A stretch of DNA of 64,000 nucleotides from Sphingobacterium sp. B16(2022) (lineage in GTDB: Bacteria > Bacteroidota > Bacteroidia > Sphingobacteriales > Sphingobacteriaceae). Both the position numbers and the translations under genes were made by a program. Position 1 is the first letter of the stretch, and each line of letters begins with the position of its first letter. The stretch spans positions 1 to 64,000 of the forward strand of contig NZ_JAAUVN010000004.1 in assembly GCF_012030425.1 (NCBI RefSeq), given 5' to 3'. This document shows, in pieces, positions 44,364-51,852 of the stretch. The notes beneath the pieces were generated by a model. The model saw only the letters and a program-made list of their open reading frames with translations, made no database searches and was not told where the DNA came from.

Positions 44364-45335
44364 ATGTTACAACGTCCGAGAAGAAATCGTAAATCTGCTG
44401 TGATTCGCGATATGATTCAAGAAAACCGCTTAAGTACCGCTAATTTGATCTTTCCACTCTTTATTGTAGAAGGTCAAAATCAAAAAACTGAAATTTCATC
44501 TATGCCAGGTATCTTTCGTTATTCGATTGACAACTTATTGCGTGAAATTGAAAGCTGTTTAAAACTTGGATTAAATTCATTTGATTTATTTCCTGCTGTC
44601 GAAGAATCTTTGAAAGATAAATTCGCAACTGAAAGCTACAGAAAAGGTACGCTATATCTTCAAGCAATCGAAGAGGTCAAGAAAAATTTCCCTGAAGCTT
44701 GTGTCATTACTGATGTTGCTATGGACCCTTATAGTTCGGATGGACATGATGGTATTGTAGAGAATGGAGAAATCCTAAATGATGAGACTTTAGTTGTTCT
44801 GGGTAAAATGGCTTTAGCACATGCGCATGCTGGTGCGGATATTATCGCTCCTTCGGATATGATGGATGGCCGTATTGGTTTTATCCGTAATATTCTAGAT
44901 GAAAATGGTTTCACCAATGTGTCATTGATGTCCTACACGGCAAAATATGCTTCTTCATTCTATGGTCCTTTTCGTGATGCTTTAGGTTCTGCTCCTAAAA
45001 AAGGTGACAAAAAGAGTTATCAAATGAGTTATGCTAACAGCAGAGAGGCATTAATCGAAGCGCAATTAGATCTGGAAGAAGGTGCTGATTTTTTAATGGT
45101 AAAACCGGGTCTTCCTTATTTGGACATCATTAAATCATTACATGATAATTTTGATTTGCCTATTGCTGCGTACAATGTCTCCGGCGAATATGCTATGATC
45201 AAAGCTGCTATTGGTAATGGTTGGTTACAAGAAACCGCTATATTGGAGACTCTAATGAGTTTCCGTCGTGCAGGTGCTACTGCAATCTTAACGTACCATG
45301 CTAAAGAAGCTATAGAAAAAGGTTGGATTAAATAA
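44364..45335 (+). CDS. hemB: Delta-aminolevulinic acid dehydratase (porphobilinogen synthase)
   Basis: The 323-residue enzyme condenses two 5-aminolevulinate molecules into porphobilinogen. Start MLQRPRRNRKS is the family N-terminus; the open frame runs 45 bases further up through the terminator hairpin, so the upstream TTG is rejected. The Schiff-base lysines lie in MSYTAKYASSFYGPFRDA and FLMVKPGLPYLD. The metal loop reads DVAMDPYSSDGHDG, without the cysteines of the zinc type, which indicates the magnesium-dependent class. It lies between hemCD and hemL. A very long perfect palindrome follows the stop. Confidence 0.93.
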   Translation: MLQRPRRNRKSAVIRDMIQENRLSTANLIFPLFIVEGQNQKTEISSMPGIFRYSIDNLLREIESCLKLGLNSFDLFPAVEESLKDKFATESYRKGTLYLQAIEEVKKNFPEACVITDVAMDPYSSDGHDGIVENGEILNDETLVVLGKMALAHAHAGADIIAPSDMMDGRIGFIRNILDENGFTNVSLMSYTAKYASSFYGPFRDALGSAPKKGDKKSYQMSYANSREALIEAQLDLEEGADFLMVKPGLPYLDIIKSLHDNFDLPIAAYNVSGEYAMIKAAIGNGWLQETAILETLMSFRRAGATAILTYHAKEAIEKGWIK

Positions 45336-45347
45336 ACAACTTATTAA

Positions 45348-45392
45348 ATAACAGATGAAGCCCAAGGATAATCCTTGGGCTTCATCTGTTAT
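45348..45392. repeat. 45-base perfect palindrome between hemB and hemL
   Basis: Twenty-two bases at 45348-45369 are exactly complementary to 45371-45392 around one central base (core GAAGCCCAAGGAT). It begins 13 bases after the hemB stop. It can form an exceptionally stable hairpin in RNA but has no T-run, so a standard intrinsic terminator is not certain. Cruciform formation or an RNase-processing or stability function is also possible. Confidence 0.75.
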
Positions 45393-45482
45393 AGCTAAGT
45401 CCTCATCGTGATAACATCTAGATGGTGTTTTGTATAATGCTATTCCTTACACTGAAATGAGAGATTTTAGTAAATAATTGGA

Positions 45483-45490
45483 TACTTTTG
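45483..45490 (+). promoter_or_regulatory. hemL -7 promoter box (TACTTTTG)
   Basis: A perfect TAnnTTTG match 20 bases before the hemL ATG, downstream of the long palindrome. It suggests that hemL has its own transcript. Confidence 0.5.
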
Positions 45491-45510
45491 TCCTGTAAAT
45501 TATAATCAAT

Positions 45511-46842
45511 ATGACACAACAAAATAGCGCTCACACGAAAACTGCTGATATTTCTAGGGAGAAGTCGGCACAACTTTTTGAAAAAGCGAAACAATATTTT
45601 CCTGGTGGCGTAAATTCACCAGTACGTGCCTTTAAATCTGTTTATGGCACCCCTTTATTTATTGAAAGAGGAGATAAAGCTCATATCTGGGATGCGGATG
45701 AAAATGAGTTTATCGATTTTTGTTGTTCTTGGGGTCCACTTATTTTAGGTCATAACAACGATCAGATTCGTGAGGCAGTAATGGCACAATTAAGCAAAGG
45801 TTTAAGTTTTGGAGCACCTACTGCTCTCGAAAATGAGCTGGCTGAATTGATTATTTCTAACAATCGATTTATTGAAAAAATCCGTTTTGTAAGCTCAGGT
45901 ACTGAAGCTGTCATGTCGTCTATCCGCTTGGCTAGAGGGTACACGAAACGTGATAAGATTGTTAAGTTTGAGGGTTGCTATCATGGACATTCGGATTCTC
46001 TTTTGGTAAAGGCTGGATCTGGATTGGTTACTTTTGGTGAAACTTCTTCTGCTGGCGTTCCTAAAGCATTTGCTGATGAAACCATTGTCATTGCATTAAA
46101 TGATAAAGAGGCGTTGGCCGCAGTTTTTGATCAATTTAAAGATCAGATTGCTGCTGTTATTATTGAAGGTGTTCCTGCCAATAATGGTCTTTTACTCCAG
46201 ACCAAAGAATACATTCATTATTTAAGAGAGATAACAACACAAAATGGAGCCTTACTTATCTTTGATGAGGTGATCACTGGTTTCCGATTAGGTTTTGAAG
46301 GTGCTGCCGCTTATTATGATGTGCAACCTGATATCATTACCTATGGAAAAATTATCGGAGGTGGTATGCCGGTTGGAGCTTACGGGGCATCTAAAGAATT
46401 GATGAGCTGTATTTCTCCTGATGGTTCTGTTTACCAAGCGGGAACATTATCAGGTAATCCAGTTGCAATGGCTGCCGGAATCGCCACATGTAAAGTCTTA
46501 ACACAGCCCGATTTCTATAAAAACCTGAATGCAAAAACGGAGTCATTCGTTTCTGAAATACGAAACTATATTGAAGAAAAGAATTATGAAGTAAAAATCT
46601 TTACGATTGCTTCGATCTTCTGGTTTGCTTTTACAGATCAAGAGGCGATTTTGAAAGCGAGCGAAATTGATCCAAATTCGATGGAATTATATAAATTGAT
46701 GCATCGTGAATTGCTGAATCGTGGTATATACTTTGGCCCTTCTGGTTATGAGGTCGGCTTTATCTCGCATGCGCATACAGATGAAGATTTAATTACGGCT
46801 AAAAGACATATTTTCGCGGCATTGGATTTAGTTTTCGGGTAA
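45511..46842 (+). CDS. hemL: Glutamate-1-semialdehyde 2,1-aminomutase
   Basis: The 443-residue PLP enzyme converts glutamate-1-semialdehyde, made by HemA, to 5-aminolevulinate for HemB. PGGVNSPVRAF (31-41) is diagnostic of HemL. EGCYHGHSDSLLVKAGSG (154-171), the pyridine-binding FDEVITGFR (251-259) and the Schiff-base lysine K280 in TYGKIIGGGMPVGAYG complete the motif set. The N-terminus is extended by about 15 polar residues relative to many homologues. Genes hemA, hemCD, hemB and hemL lie together in one direction, but promoters and hairpins between them suggest several transcripts. Confidence 0.94.
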   Translation: MTQQNSAHTKTADISREKSAQLFEKAKQYFPGGVNSPVRAFKSVYGTPLFIERGDKAHIWDADENEFIDFCCSWGPLILGHNNDQIREAVMAQLSKGLSFGAPTALENELAELIISNNRFIEKIRFVSSGTEAVMSSIRLARGYTKRDKIVKFEGCYHGHSDSLLVKAGSGLVTFGETSSAGVPKAFADETIVIALNDKEALAAVFDQFKDQIAAVIIEGVPANNGLLLQTKEYIHYLREITTQNGALLIFDEVITGFRLGFEGAAAYYDVQPDIITYGKIIGGGMPVGAYGASKELMSCISPDGSVYQAGTLSGNPVAMAAGIATCKVLTQPDFYKNLNAKTESFVSEIRNYIEEKNYEVKIFTIASIFWFAFTDQEAILKASEIDPNSMELYKLMHRELLNRGIYFGPSGYEVGFISHAHTDEDLITAKRHIFAALDLVFG

Positions 46843-46902
46843 TCGTGAACTTTTTCATAAATAATCTGTTTATATTTATTGAATGATCAATCAATAATAA
46901 TT

Positions 46903-47724
46903 ATGAAAAAAAATATCTTAAAGTCTGTTGCTGCTGTTTTGGCTATCACAGGAACATTAGCTTCTTGTCAAAATACCGCAACTAAAACAACAACGGGACA
47001 GGATTCTACTGTTTCTACTGATACAGTTGCTGGTACTGAAATAACCGTAACACCAGTCTCGGACTCGAAAGCATTTCCTGGTGCTGACTTGAAAATTGCC
47101 TCTATTACATCTGAAAAGGTTGGAACGGATTCGGCAAAAGTAACTGTAAAGTATGCTGTTAGTAATTTTAAACTTACTGAACAAACTGCTCATGAGCATC
47201 ATATGGCAAATTCTCATGATGGTCAACACATTCACTTTATATTAGACAATAAACCTTATGCAGCTCTATATAAACCAGAAAACACGGTTACTTTAGCGCT
47301 GAATTCGGAGCATTATCTGATGTCATTCTTATCTCGCTCCTACCATGAATCAATTAAGACAACTGAGGCTTCTAAATTGGTTAAATTTAAGATTGACAAG
47401 GATGGAAAAGTAGTTCAAGATGCAGCAGTTACAGCTCCATCATTATTCTATAGCCGTCCAAAAGGTGAATATAAGGGTGAAGATACGAAAGTATTATTGT
47501 TAGACTTTTTCTTGGTCAACACAACTTTAGCCGCTGACGGCAATAAAGTATTAGCGGATGTGAATGGGAAACAATTCACATTGGATAAATGGGGCCCATA
47601 TGAAATAAAGGGCTTACCTTTAGGGGATGTGAAGGTAAAATTGACACTAGTGGATAAGGATGGTAATGCCATCACTGGTGACAATGTTTCTGTAGAAAGA
47701 GATATCAAATTATTAGCACAATAA
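46903..47724 (+). CDS. Histidine-rich lipoprotein, unknown function
   Basis: A 273-residue predicted lipoprotein (C23 in TLASCQN). After a Thr/Ser-rich linker (about 24-55) comes a beta-rich domain with a striking histidine cluster, HEHHMANSHDGQHIHFILD, then NSEHYLMSFLSRSYHESIK. The GQHIHFILDNKPY segment recalls small Bacteroidota lipoprotein families in which paired histidines could bind metal, but I cannot name the family with confidence. The open frame reaches a TTG 24 bases upstream; the ATG at 46903 gives a canonical lipoprotein signal. It follows hemL by 60 bases and ends at a strong terminator; a link with heme or metal supply is only suggested by position. Confidence 0.65.
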   Translation: MKKNILKSVAAVLAITGTLASCQNTATKTTTGQDSTVSTDTVAGTEITVTPVSDSKAFPGADLKIASITSEKVGTDSAKVTVKYAVSNFKLTEQTAHEHHMANSHDGQHIHFILDNKPYAALYKPENTVTLALNSEHYLMSFLSRSYHESIKTTEASKLVKFKIDKDGKVVQDAAVTAPSLFYSRPKGEYKGEDTKVLLLDFFLVNTTLAADGNKVLADVNGKQFTLDKWGPYEIKGLPLGDVKVKLTLVDKDGNAITGDNVSVERDIKLLAQ

Positions 47725-47740
47725 AAGCTAATAGCATTAT

Positions 47741-47776
47741 AAAAAAGGCTTCAAGAATAATCTTGAAGCCTTTTTT
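47741..47776. terminator. Bidirectional intrinsic terminator
   Basis: A perfect 16-bp stem (47741-47756 with 47761-47776) with a 4-base loop, A6 on one side and T6 on the other. It separates the histidine-rich lipoprotein gene from convergent argC. Confidence 0.88.
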
Positions 47777-47794
47777 ATGAACAATATATTATGT

Positions 47795-48808
47795 TTAAAA
47801 CCCTACACTCTTCAAATTTAACCCTGCTCTTTCATCTAGACCAAACATTAAATTCATATTTTGTACGGCTTGTCCTGATGCGCCTTTCAACAAATTATCT
47901 GTTGCATTCAAGATTAATAATTTGTTACCGTGTTTTTCTATATGAATAATACTTTTATTTGTATTAACAACTTGTTTTAAATCAATATTTTTACGACTCA
48001 CATGGGTAAAGGGATGTCCTTCATAATAAGCTTCGTAAAGTTCATAAGCCTGTTCTTCAGATAAATCTGAATCGACGTATATAACTGAAAATATCCCTCT
48101 TGCAAAATCACCTCGTTGCGGAACAAAATTGATTCTCTCGGCAGCTCTTTCTAGTAAGGATTGATCTGACTGAGGAAGGAATCCATCCTGCAATTGTGCT
48201 AAAGATTCCGATATTTCCTGCAAGTGCTGGTGTTCAAAAGATTTATAAGCGGATAGGTTATTATTGCGCCACGAGAAGTGTGTAGTCGCGCCTGGTTTCT
48301 GTCCTGCTCCTGTAGATCCTGTTGTTGCATTCACGTGAATCTGACTCGGTAATAAACCCTTATCTGCCAATGGCAAAAGAGCCAATTGGATATTTGTTGC
48401 AAAGCAACCCGGGTTTGCAATATAGTGAGCTGTTTTAATTTTATCTCTATTCAGTTCAGGTAAACCATATACAAAATTCTTACCGTTGTACGCCGTATTC
48501 GCTTTCAAACGGTAATCTTGTGATAGATCAATTATCTTCACAGAAGGATCAATTGGATTTTCATCCAAAAACTTACGAGCATCTCCGTGACCTACACATA
48601 AGAATAATACATCTATATCTGAATGAAAATCTGAAGAGAATGTTAATTCCGTATCACCAAATAGATCATTGTGTACTTCATAGATTTTATTGCCTGCATT
48701 GGAGGCACTATTGGCAAATACAATTTCAACTTCCGGATGATAAATCAACACGCGTAATAATTCTCCTCCAGTGTACCCTGCTGACCCTACTATTCCTACT
48801 TTTATCAT
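47795..48808 (-). CDS. argC: N-acetyl-gamma-glutamyl-phosphate reductase
   Basis: The 337-residue NADPH-dependent enzyme reduces N-acylglutamyl phosphate to the semialdehyde in arginine synthesis. The N-terminal VGIVGSAGYTGGELLRVL is the dinucleotide-binding start, and the catalytic cysteine lies in IANPGCFATNIQLALLPL. Species of Bacteroides use N-succinyl rather than N-acetyl intermediates; which acyl group is used here cannot be read from ArgC alone. It follows argG, but a terminator hairpin lies between them, so argC may be partly uncoupled. The rest of the pathway (argB, argD, argF) is outside the window. Confidence 0.92.
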   Translation of the reverse strand: MIKVGIVGSAGYTGGELLRVLIYHPEVEIVFANSASNAGNKIYEVHNDLFGDTELTFSSDFHSDIDVLFLCVGHGDARKFLDENPIDPSVKIIDLSQDYRLKANTAYNGKNFVYGLPELNRDKIKTAHYIANPGCFATNIQLALLPLADKGLLPSQIHVNATTGSTGAGQKPGATTHFSWRNNNLSAYKSFEHQHLQEISESLAQLQDGFLPQSDQSLLERAAERINFVPQRGDFARGIFSVIYVDSDLSEEQAYELYEAYYEGHPFTHVSRKNIDLKQVVNTNKSIIHIEKHGNKLLILNATDNLLKGASGQAVQNMNLMFGLDERAGLNLKSVGF

Positions 48809-48901
48809 TTTTTAGTATTTAGATTTTAATTGTCCTACGATGCGATGGATGGGCTACTAATTTAACATATCCAAGGACACATCTATCGGTCCAATGTATG
48901 T

Positions 48902-48944
48902 AAAAAATGGATCCCTATCTCAAATGGTGAGCATGGGATCCATT
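48902..48944 (-). terminator. Terminator after argG
   Basis: On the minus strand AATGGATCCC and GGGATCCATT form a 10-bp stem with a 19-base loop, followed by a T6 run. It lies in the 191-base gap between argG and argC and would reduce read-through into argC. Confidence 0.65.
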
Positions 48945-48999
48945 GTATTTTAACAAAGAAATAAGTGCCGAATTCGAATTAAACGAATTACAATAATGC

Positions 49000-50184
49000 T
49001 TACTTTCCGTTAACTTTATGCCAAATAATGGTTTGATTACCAAATATTTTAGAGAATCCTTTTACATCGTCACCTGTATATCCAGCGTTCATTTCACCGT
49101 ATGTTCCAAATTTATTAGACATTAAATCATATTCCGATTCGATACCAATAACGACAAAGCGGTAAGGGTGTAACTCGATAATCACTTTTCCTGTTACAGT
49201 TTCCTGAGTAGATTGTAAAAATGCCTCGATATCACGCATTACAGGGTCGTGCATTTGTCCTTCGTGCATATAATTGCCATAAAACCCTGCAATCTGATCC
49301 TTCCAAGATAATTGCCATTTAGTCAACGTATGTTTTTCTAAAGCATGGTGTGCTTTTATCAAAATAACGGATGCAGCTGCCTCAAATCCTACACGGCCTT
49401 TAATACCAATAATGGTATCTCCTACGTGGATATCACGACCGATACCATAAGGTTGTGCCAATGCTTGTAATTCTTGAATTACACGTACCGCATCTAATGC
49501 TTTTCCATTCAATGCTGTTGGTTCACCTTTTACAAAATCAATCGTAATCTGCTGAGGTTCTGTAGAAGTTACTGGTGTTGGCCAAGCGGAATCTGGTAAA
49601 TACTGATTGGATGTTAATGTCTCTGCTCCTCCTACTGAAGTACCCCAAAGACCTTTATTAATCGAGTATTTAGCTTTCTCAGCTGAATATTCAACACCAT
49701 GTTTATTTAAATATTCTATTTCATCTTCGCGTGATAATTGCAAATCACGGATTGGCGTAATAATTTCCACTCCTGGAATTAAGGTATGAAAAATCATATC
49801 AAAACGTACCTGATCATTGCCTGCACCTGTAGATCCATGCGCTACACATTCTGCTCCAATTTTCTTAGCATAATTGGCAATAGCGGTCGCTTGACAAACT
49901 CGCTCAGCGGATACTGATAATGGATAAGTTGCATTTTTCAATACATTACCAAAAATCAAATATTTAATAGTTTCGCGGTAATAGTCTTCTGTTTCATCAA
50001 TAGCTGTATGCGACTTTACGCCTAAAGCATAAGCTCGCTCTTCAATCTGTTTTAATTCCTCATCGGAAAAACCTCCTGTGTTAACTACTACTGAGTGAAC
50101 TTCTAAACCTAAATCTTGTGTTAGATAAATACAACAAAATGATGTATCTAACCCACCACTGAATGCTAAAACTACTTTTTTCAT
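49000..50184 (-). CDS. argG: Argininosuccinate synthase
   Basis: The 394-residue ATP-dependent ligase joins citrulline and aspartate. VVLAFSGGLDTSFC at residues 3-16 is the PP-loop ATP site. AHGSTGAGNDQVRFD holds the citrulline/aspartate-binding residues, and SINKGLWGTSVGG is also typical. It is the short Bacteroidota form of the enzyme. It follows the GNAT acyltransferase gene by about 60 bases on the same strand, an order that recurs in Bacteroidota arginine operons. Its product is cleaved by ArgH, encoded at 16-17 kb. Confidence 0.94.
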   Translation of the reverse strand: MKKVVLAFSGGLDTSFCCIYLTQDLGLEVHSVVVNTGGFSDEELKQIEERAYALGVKSHTAIDETEDYYRETIKYLIFGNVLKNATYPLSVSAERVCQATAIANYAKKIGAECVAHGSTGAGNDQVRFDMIFHTLIPGVEIITPIRDLQLSREDEIEYLNKHGVEYSAEKAKYSINKGLWGTSVGGAETLTSNQYLPDSAWPTPVTSTEPQQITIDFVKGEPTALNGKALDAVRVIQELQALAQPYGIGRDIHVGDTIIGIKGRVGFEAAASVILIKAHHALEKHTLTKWQLSWKDQIAGFYGNYMHEGQMHDPVMRDIEAFLQSTQETVTGKVIIELHPYRFVVIGIESEYDLMSNKFGTYGEMNAGYTGDDVKGFSKIFGNQTIIWHKVNGK

Positions 50185-50244
50185 CTTTTTGGATTAATTC
50201 ATTGATAAACCTCGGAATGAGACTTAAACAAAAATATAAAAAAC

Positions 50245-50961
50245 TTAAAACTCCTTAACTACTTTTTTACTCTTATGGAAATTAGCTGCAACAAACTTCT
50301 TTGCTGATTTCCATAATTTTGCTTCTATACGTTTCAACAACGATTGTTTCTGCGTAATACGCTCTAATCTTTCTTTTGCTTCTGCTTTTCGCTGAATTTT
50401 TTCTTTCAATTCGCGTTCCTTATCAACAGGGTCCCAAAGCATAGCTGTACACATACAGTTTTTACGATCCTTACTTAATAGGATATCGTAATTCACACAA
50501 CTTTGGCATCCTTTCCAAAATTCTTCATCTTGTGTGAGCTCGGAATAGGTCACAGGTTCATAACCTAGTTCTGAATTAATTTTCATAACCGCCAAACCTG
50601 TCGTTAAACCAAAAATCTTTGCATGTGGATACTTTTCGCGAGATAAATCGAAGACTCTTTTTTTAATTGCTTTGGCTAAACCTACTTTACGAAATTCAGG
50701 ATTGACAATTAAACCAGAATTGGCAACATAATCACCATGTCCCCAGGTTTCAATATAGACAAACCCAGCCCATCTTCCATCCTTGTGTAAAGCAATAACG
50801 GCTTTACCCTCAATCATTTTATTAGCAACATATTCTGGCTTGCGACGTGCAATACCAGTACCTCGAGCTTTTGCAGACTCGAACATTTCATTGCAAATCT
50901 GCTCAGCATATGCAACATGCTCAGGTTTTGCGGGAATAATTAAAAATTCTGAAATAGTCAT
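50245..50961 (-). CDS. GNAT acyltransferase of the arginine cluster, candidate N-acylglutamate synthase
   Basis: A 238-residue protein whose first 150 residues form a GNAT fold (GFVYIETWGHGDYVANSGLIVNPEFRKVGLAKAIKKR contains the acyl-CoA-binding V/L-x-x-x-x-R-x-x-G-x-A loop). A cysteine set follows: C152-x2-C155 and C169-x-C171 (in GCQSC and NCMCTAM). The C-terminal 60 residues are a highly charged, lysine-rich helix. Position immediately before argG suggests it makes N-acetyl- or N-succinylglutamate, since classical ArgA/ArgJ is often absent in Bacteroidota. The start is ATG at 50961; a TTG 15 bases upstream overlaps a promoter-like TTATTTGG. Confidence 0.72.
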   Translation of the reverse strand: MTISEFLIIPAKPEHVAYAEQICNEMFESAKARGTGIARRKPEYVANKMIEGKAVIALHKDGRWAGFVYIETWGHGDYVANSGLIVNPEFRKVGLAKAIKKRVFDLSREKYPHAKIFGLTTGLAVMKINSELGYEPVTYSELTQDEEFWKGCQSCVNYDILLSKDRKNCMCTAMLWDPVDKERELKEKIQRKAEAKERLERITQKQSLLKRIEAKLWKSAKKFVAANFHKSKKVVKEF

Positions 50962-51567
50962 TGACTTACGACCCAAATAATAAAACTAACAACCGAAATT
51001 GCGTTTTGTTATGAAAAAACAATTAATAAAATCGTGGAGCGCCATCATCGGACCTGATGATATTACTGAAAAGAAAGATCACTACCTCATATCAAGCCCG
51101 AGGTAGTATGGGTCGTCGAAAGCGAAGAACTGGAATCTGCCTAAAAATAAAAGAACAATACCTCTTACCAACAAACTTTTTAAAAGCATGTAGCAAAGAG
51201 AATTTTAATGTATTGTTATTCTTCATTTCTAGTTATCGTCTTCTTAAAGGACGTTGCAAATGTATAAAATAATTTTTTTCTTTTCTGCAATAATAGTACG
51301 CATTTTTTATAAAATGACAAAAAACTACAAAAACTTAAAACCACTCAACTTACAACTTATAAATCAATCACTTAAATCATTTTATTGTAATGAATAACTG
51401 ATGAATAAAAAAACCAATCTGGTAACAAATGTCTAGAATCATTAATAACTTGCTATCAATACTAAAAAAAATAAAGAAATAGAAACTTTTAGTATTCTCA
51501 TTAAAATTAGATAATTTTGTGCTTCATCGGTGATCTTATAAAGTTCGCCATTAGTACACAACAGCAT
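50962..51567. other. Intergenic region between divergent genes
   Basis: About 600 bases with no supported gene. Two short plus-strand frames (from 51011 and from 51057) overlap each other in different phases and look like chance. The sequence becomes very A-rich after 51300. A perfect -7 box (TAATTTTG) lies near its right end. Confidence 0.5.
51512..51519 (+). promoter_or_regulatory. -7 promoter box (TAATTTTG)
   Basis: A perfect TAnnTTTG match 48 bases before the ATG of the small membrane protein. The longer in-frame TTG start at 51517 lies within this box and is rejected. Confidence 0.5.
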
Positions 51568-51816
51568 ATGGACACTCCTAGTATCATTTTTTATTGCATT
51601 TTCGGGATCCCTTACTTTATTTTTATGTATTGGTTAGTTAAACAAGATAAACAAAAATATGCTTGGGGAATTGCACTTATCACAGTAATTGCTGTTCTCG
51701 CAATATATGTTTCGCAAAAGGCGAGCAAGGTTGCGATGGATAATTATCAACAACATCAAATTGATTCTAGACAAATCGAACATGATGAAAAAGTCGATAG
51801 TTTAAATCATAAATAA
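51568..51816 (+). CDS. Small two-helix membrane protein with charged tail
   Basis: An 82-residue protein with two hydrophobic segments (about 5-22 and 31-48) separated by VKQDKQKYAWG, followed by a hydrophilic tail with many charged and glutamine residues (SRQIEHDEKVDSLNHK). No family was recognised. The start is the ATG at 51568, downstream of a perfect -7 box. A strong bidirectional terminator begins at the stop codon. It is monocistronic and convergent with the S9 peptidase gene. Confidence 0.55.
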   Translation: MDTPSIIFYCIFGIPYFIFMYWLVKQDKQKYAWGIALITVIAVLAIYVSQKASKVAMDNYQQHQIDSRQIEHDEKVDSLNHK

Positions 51817-51846
51817 TAAAAGCGCCTGAAAGGCGCTTTTATTATT
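51812..51846. terminator. Bidirectional intrinsic terminator
   Basis: A perfect 16-bp stem (51812-51827 with 51831-51846) with loop GAA and core AAAAGCGCCT. It serves the small membrane protein gene and the convergent peptidase gene. Confidence 0.85.
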
Positions 51847-51852
51847 TATGAT

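Noticed and set aside
51011..51272. Two overlapping short plus-strand frames between the GNAT gene and the small membrane protein gene
   Set aside because: They overlap in different phases and show no motif; a decayed gene is possible but I see no convincing homologous pattern.
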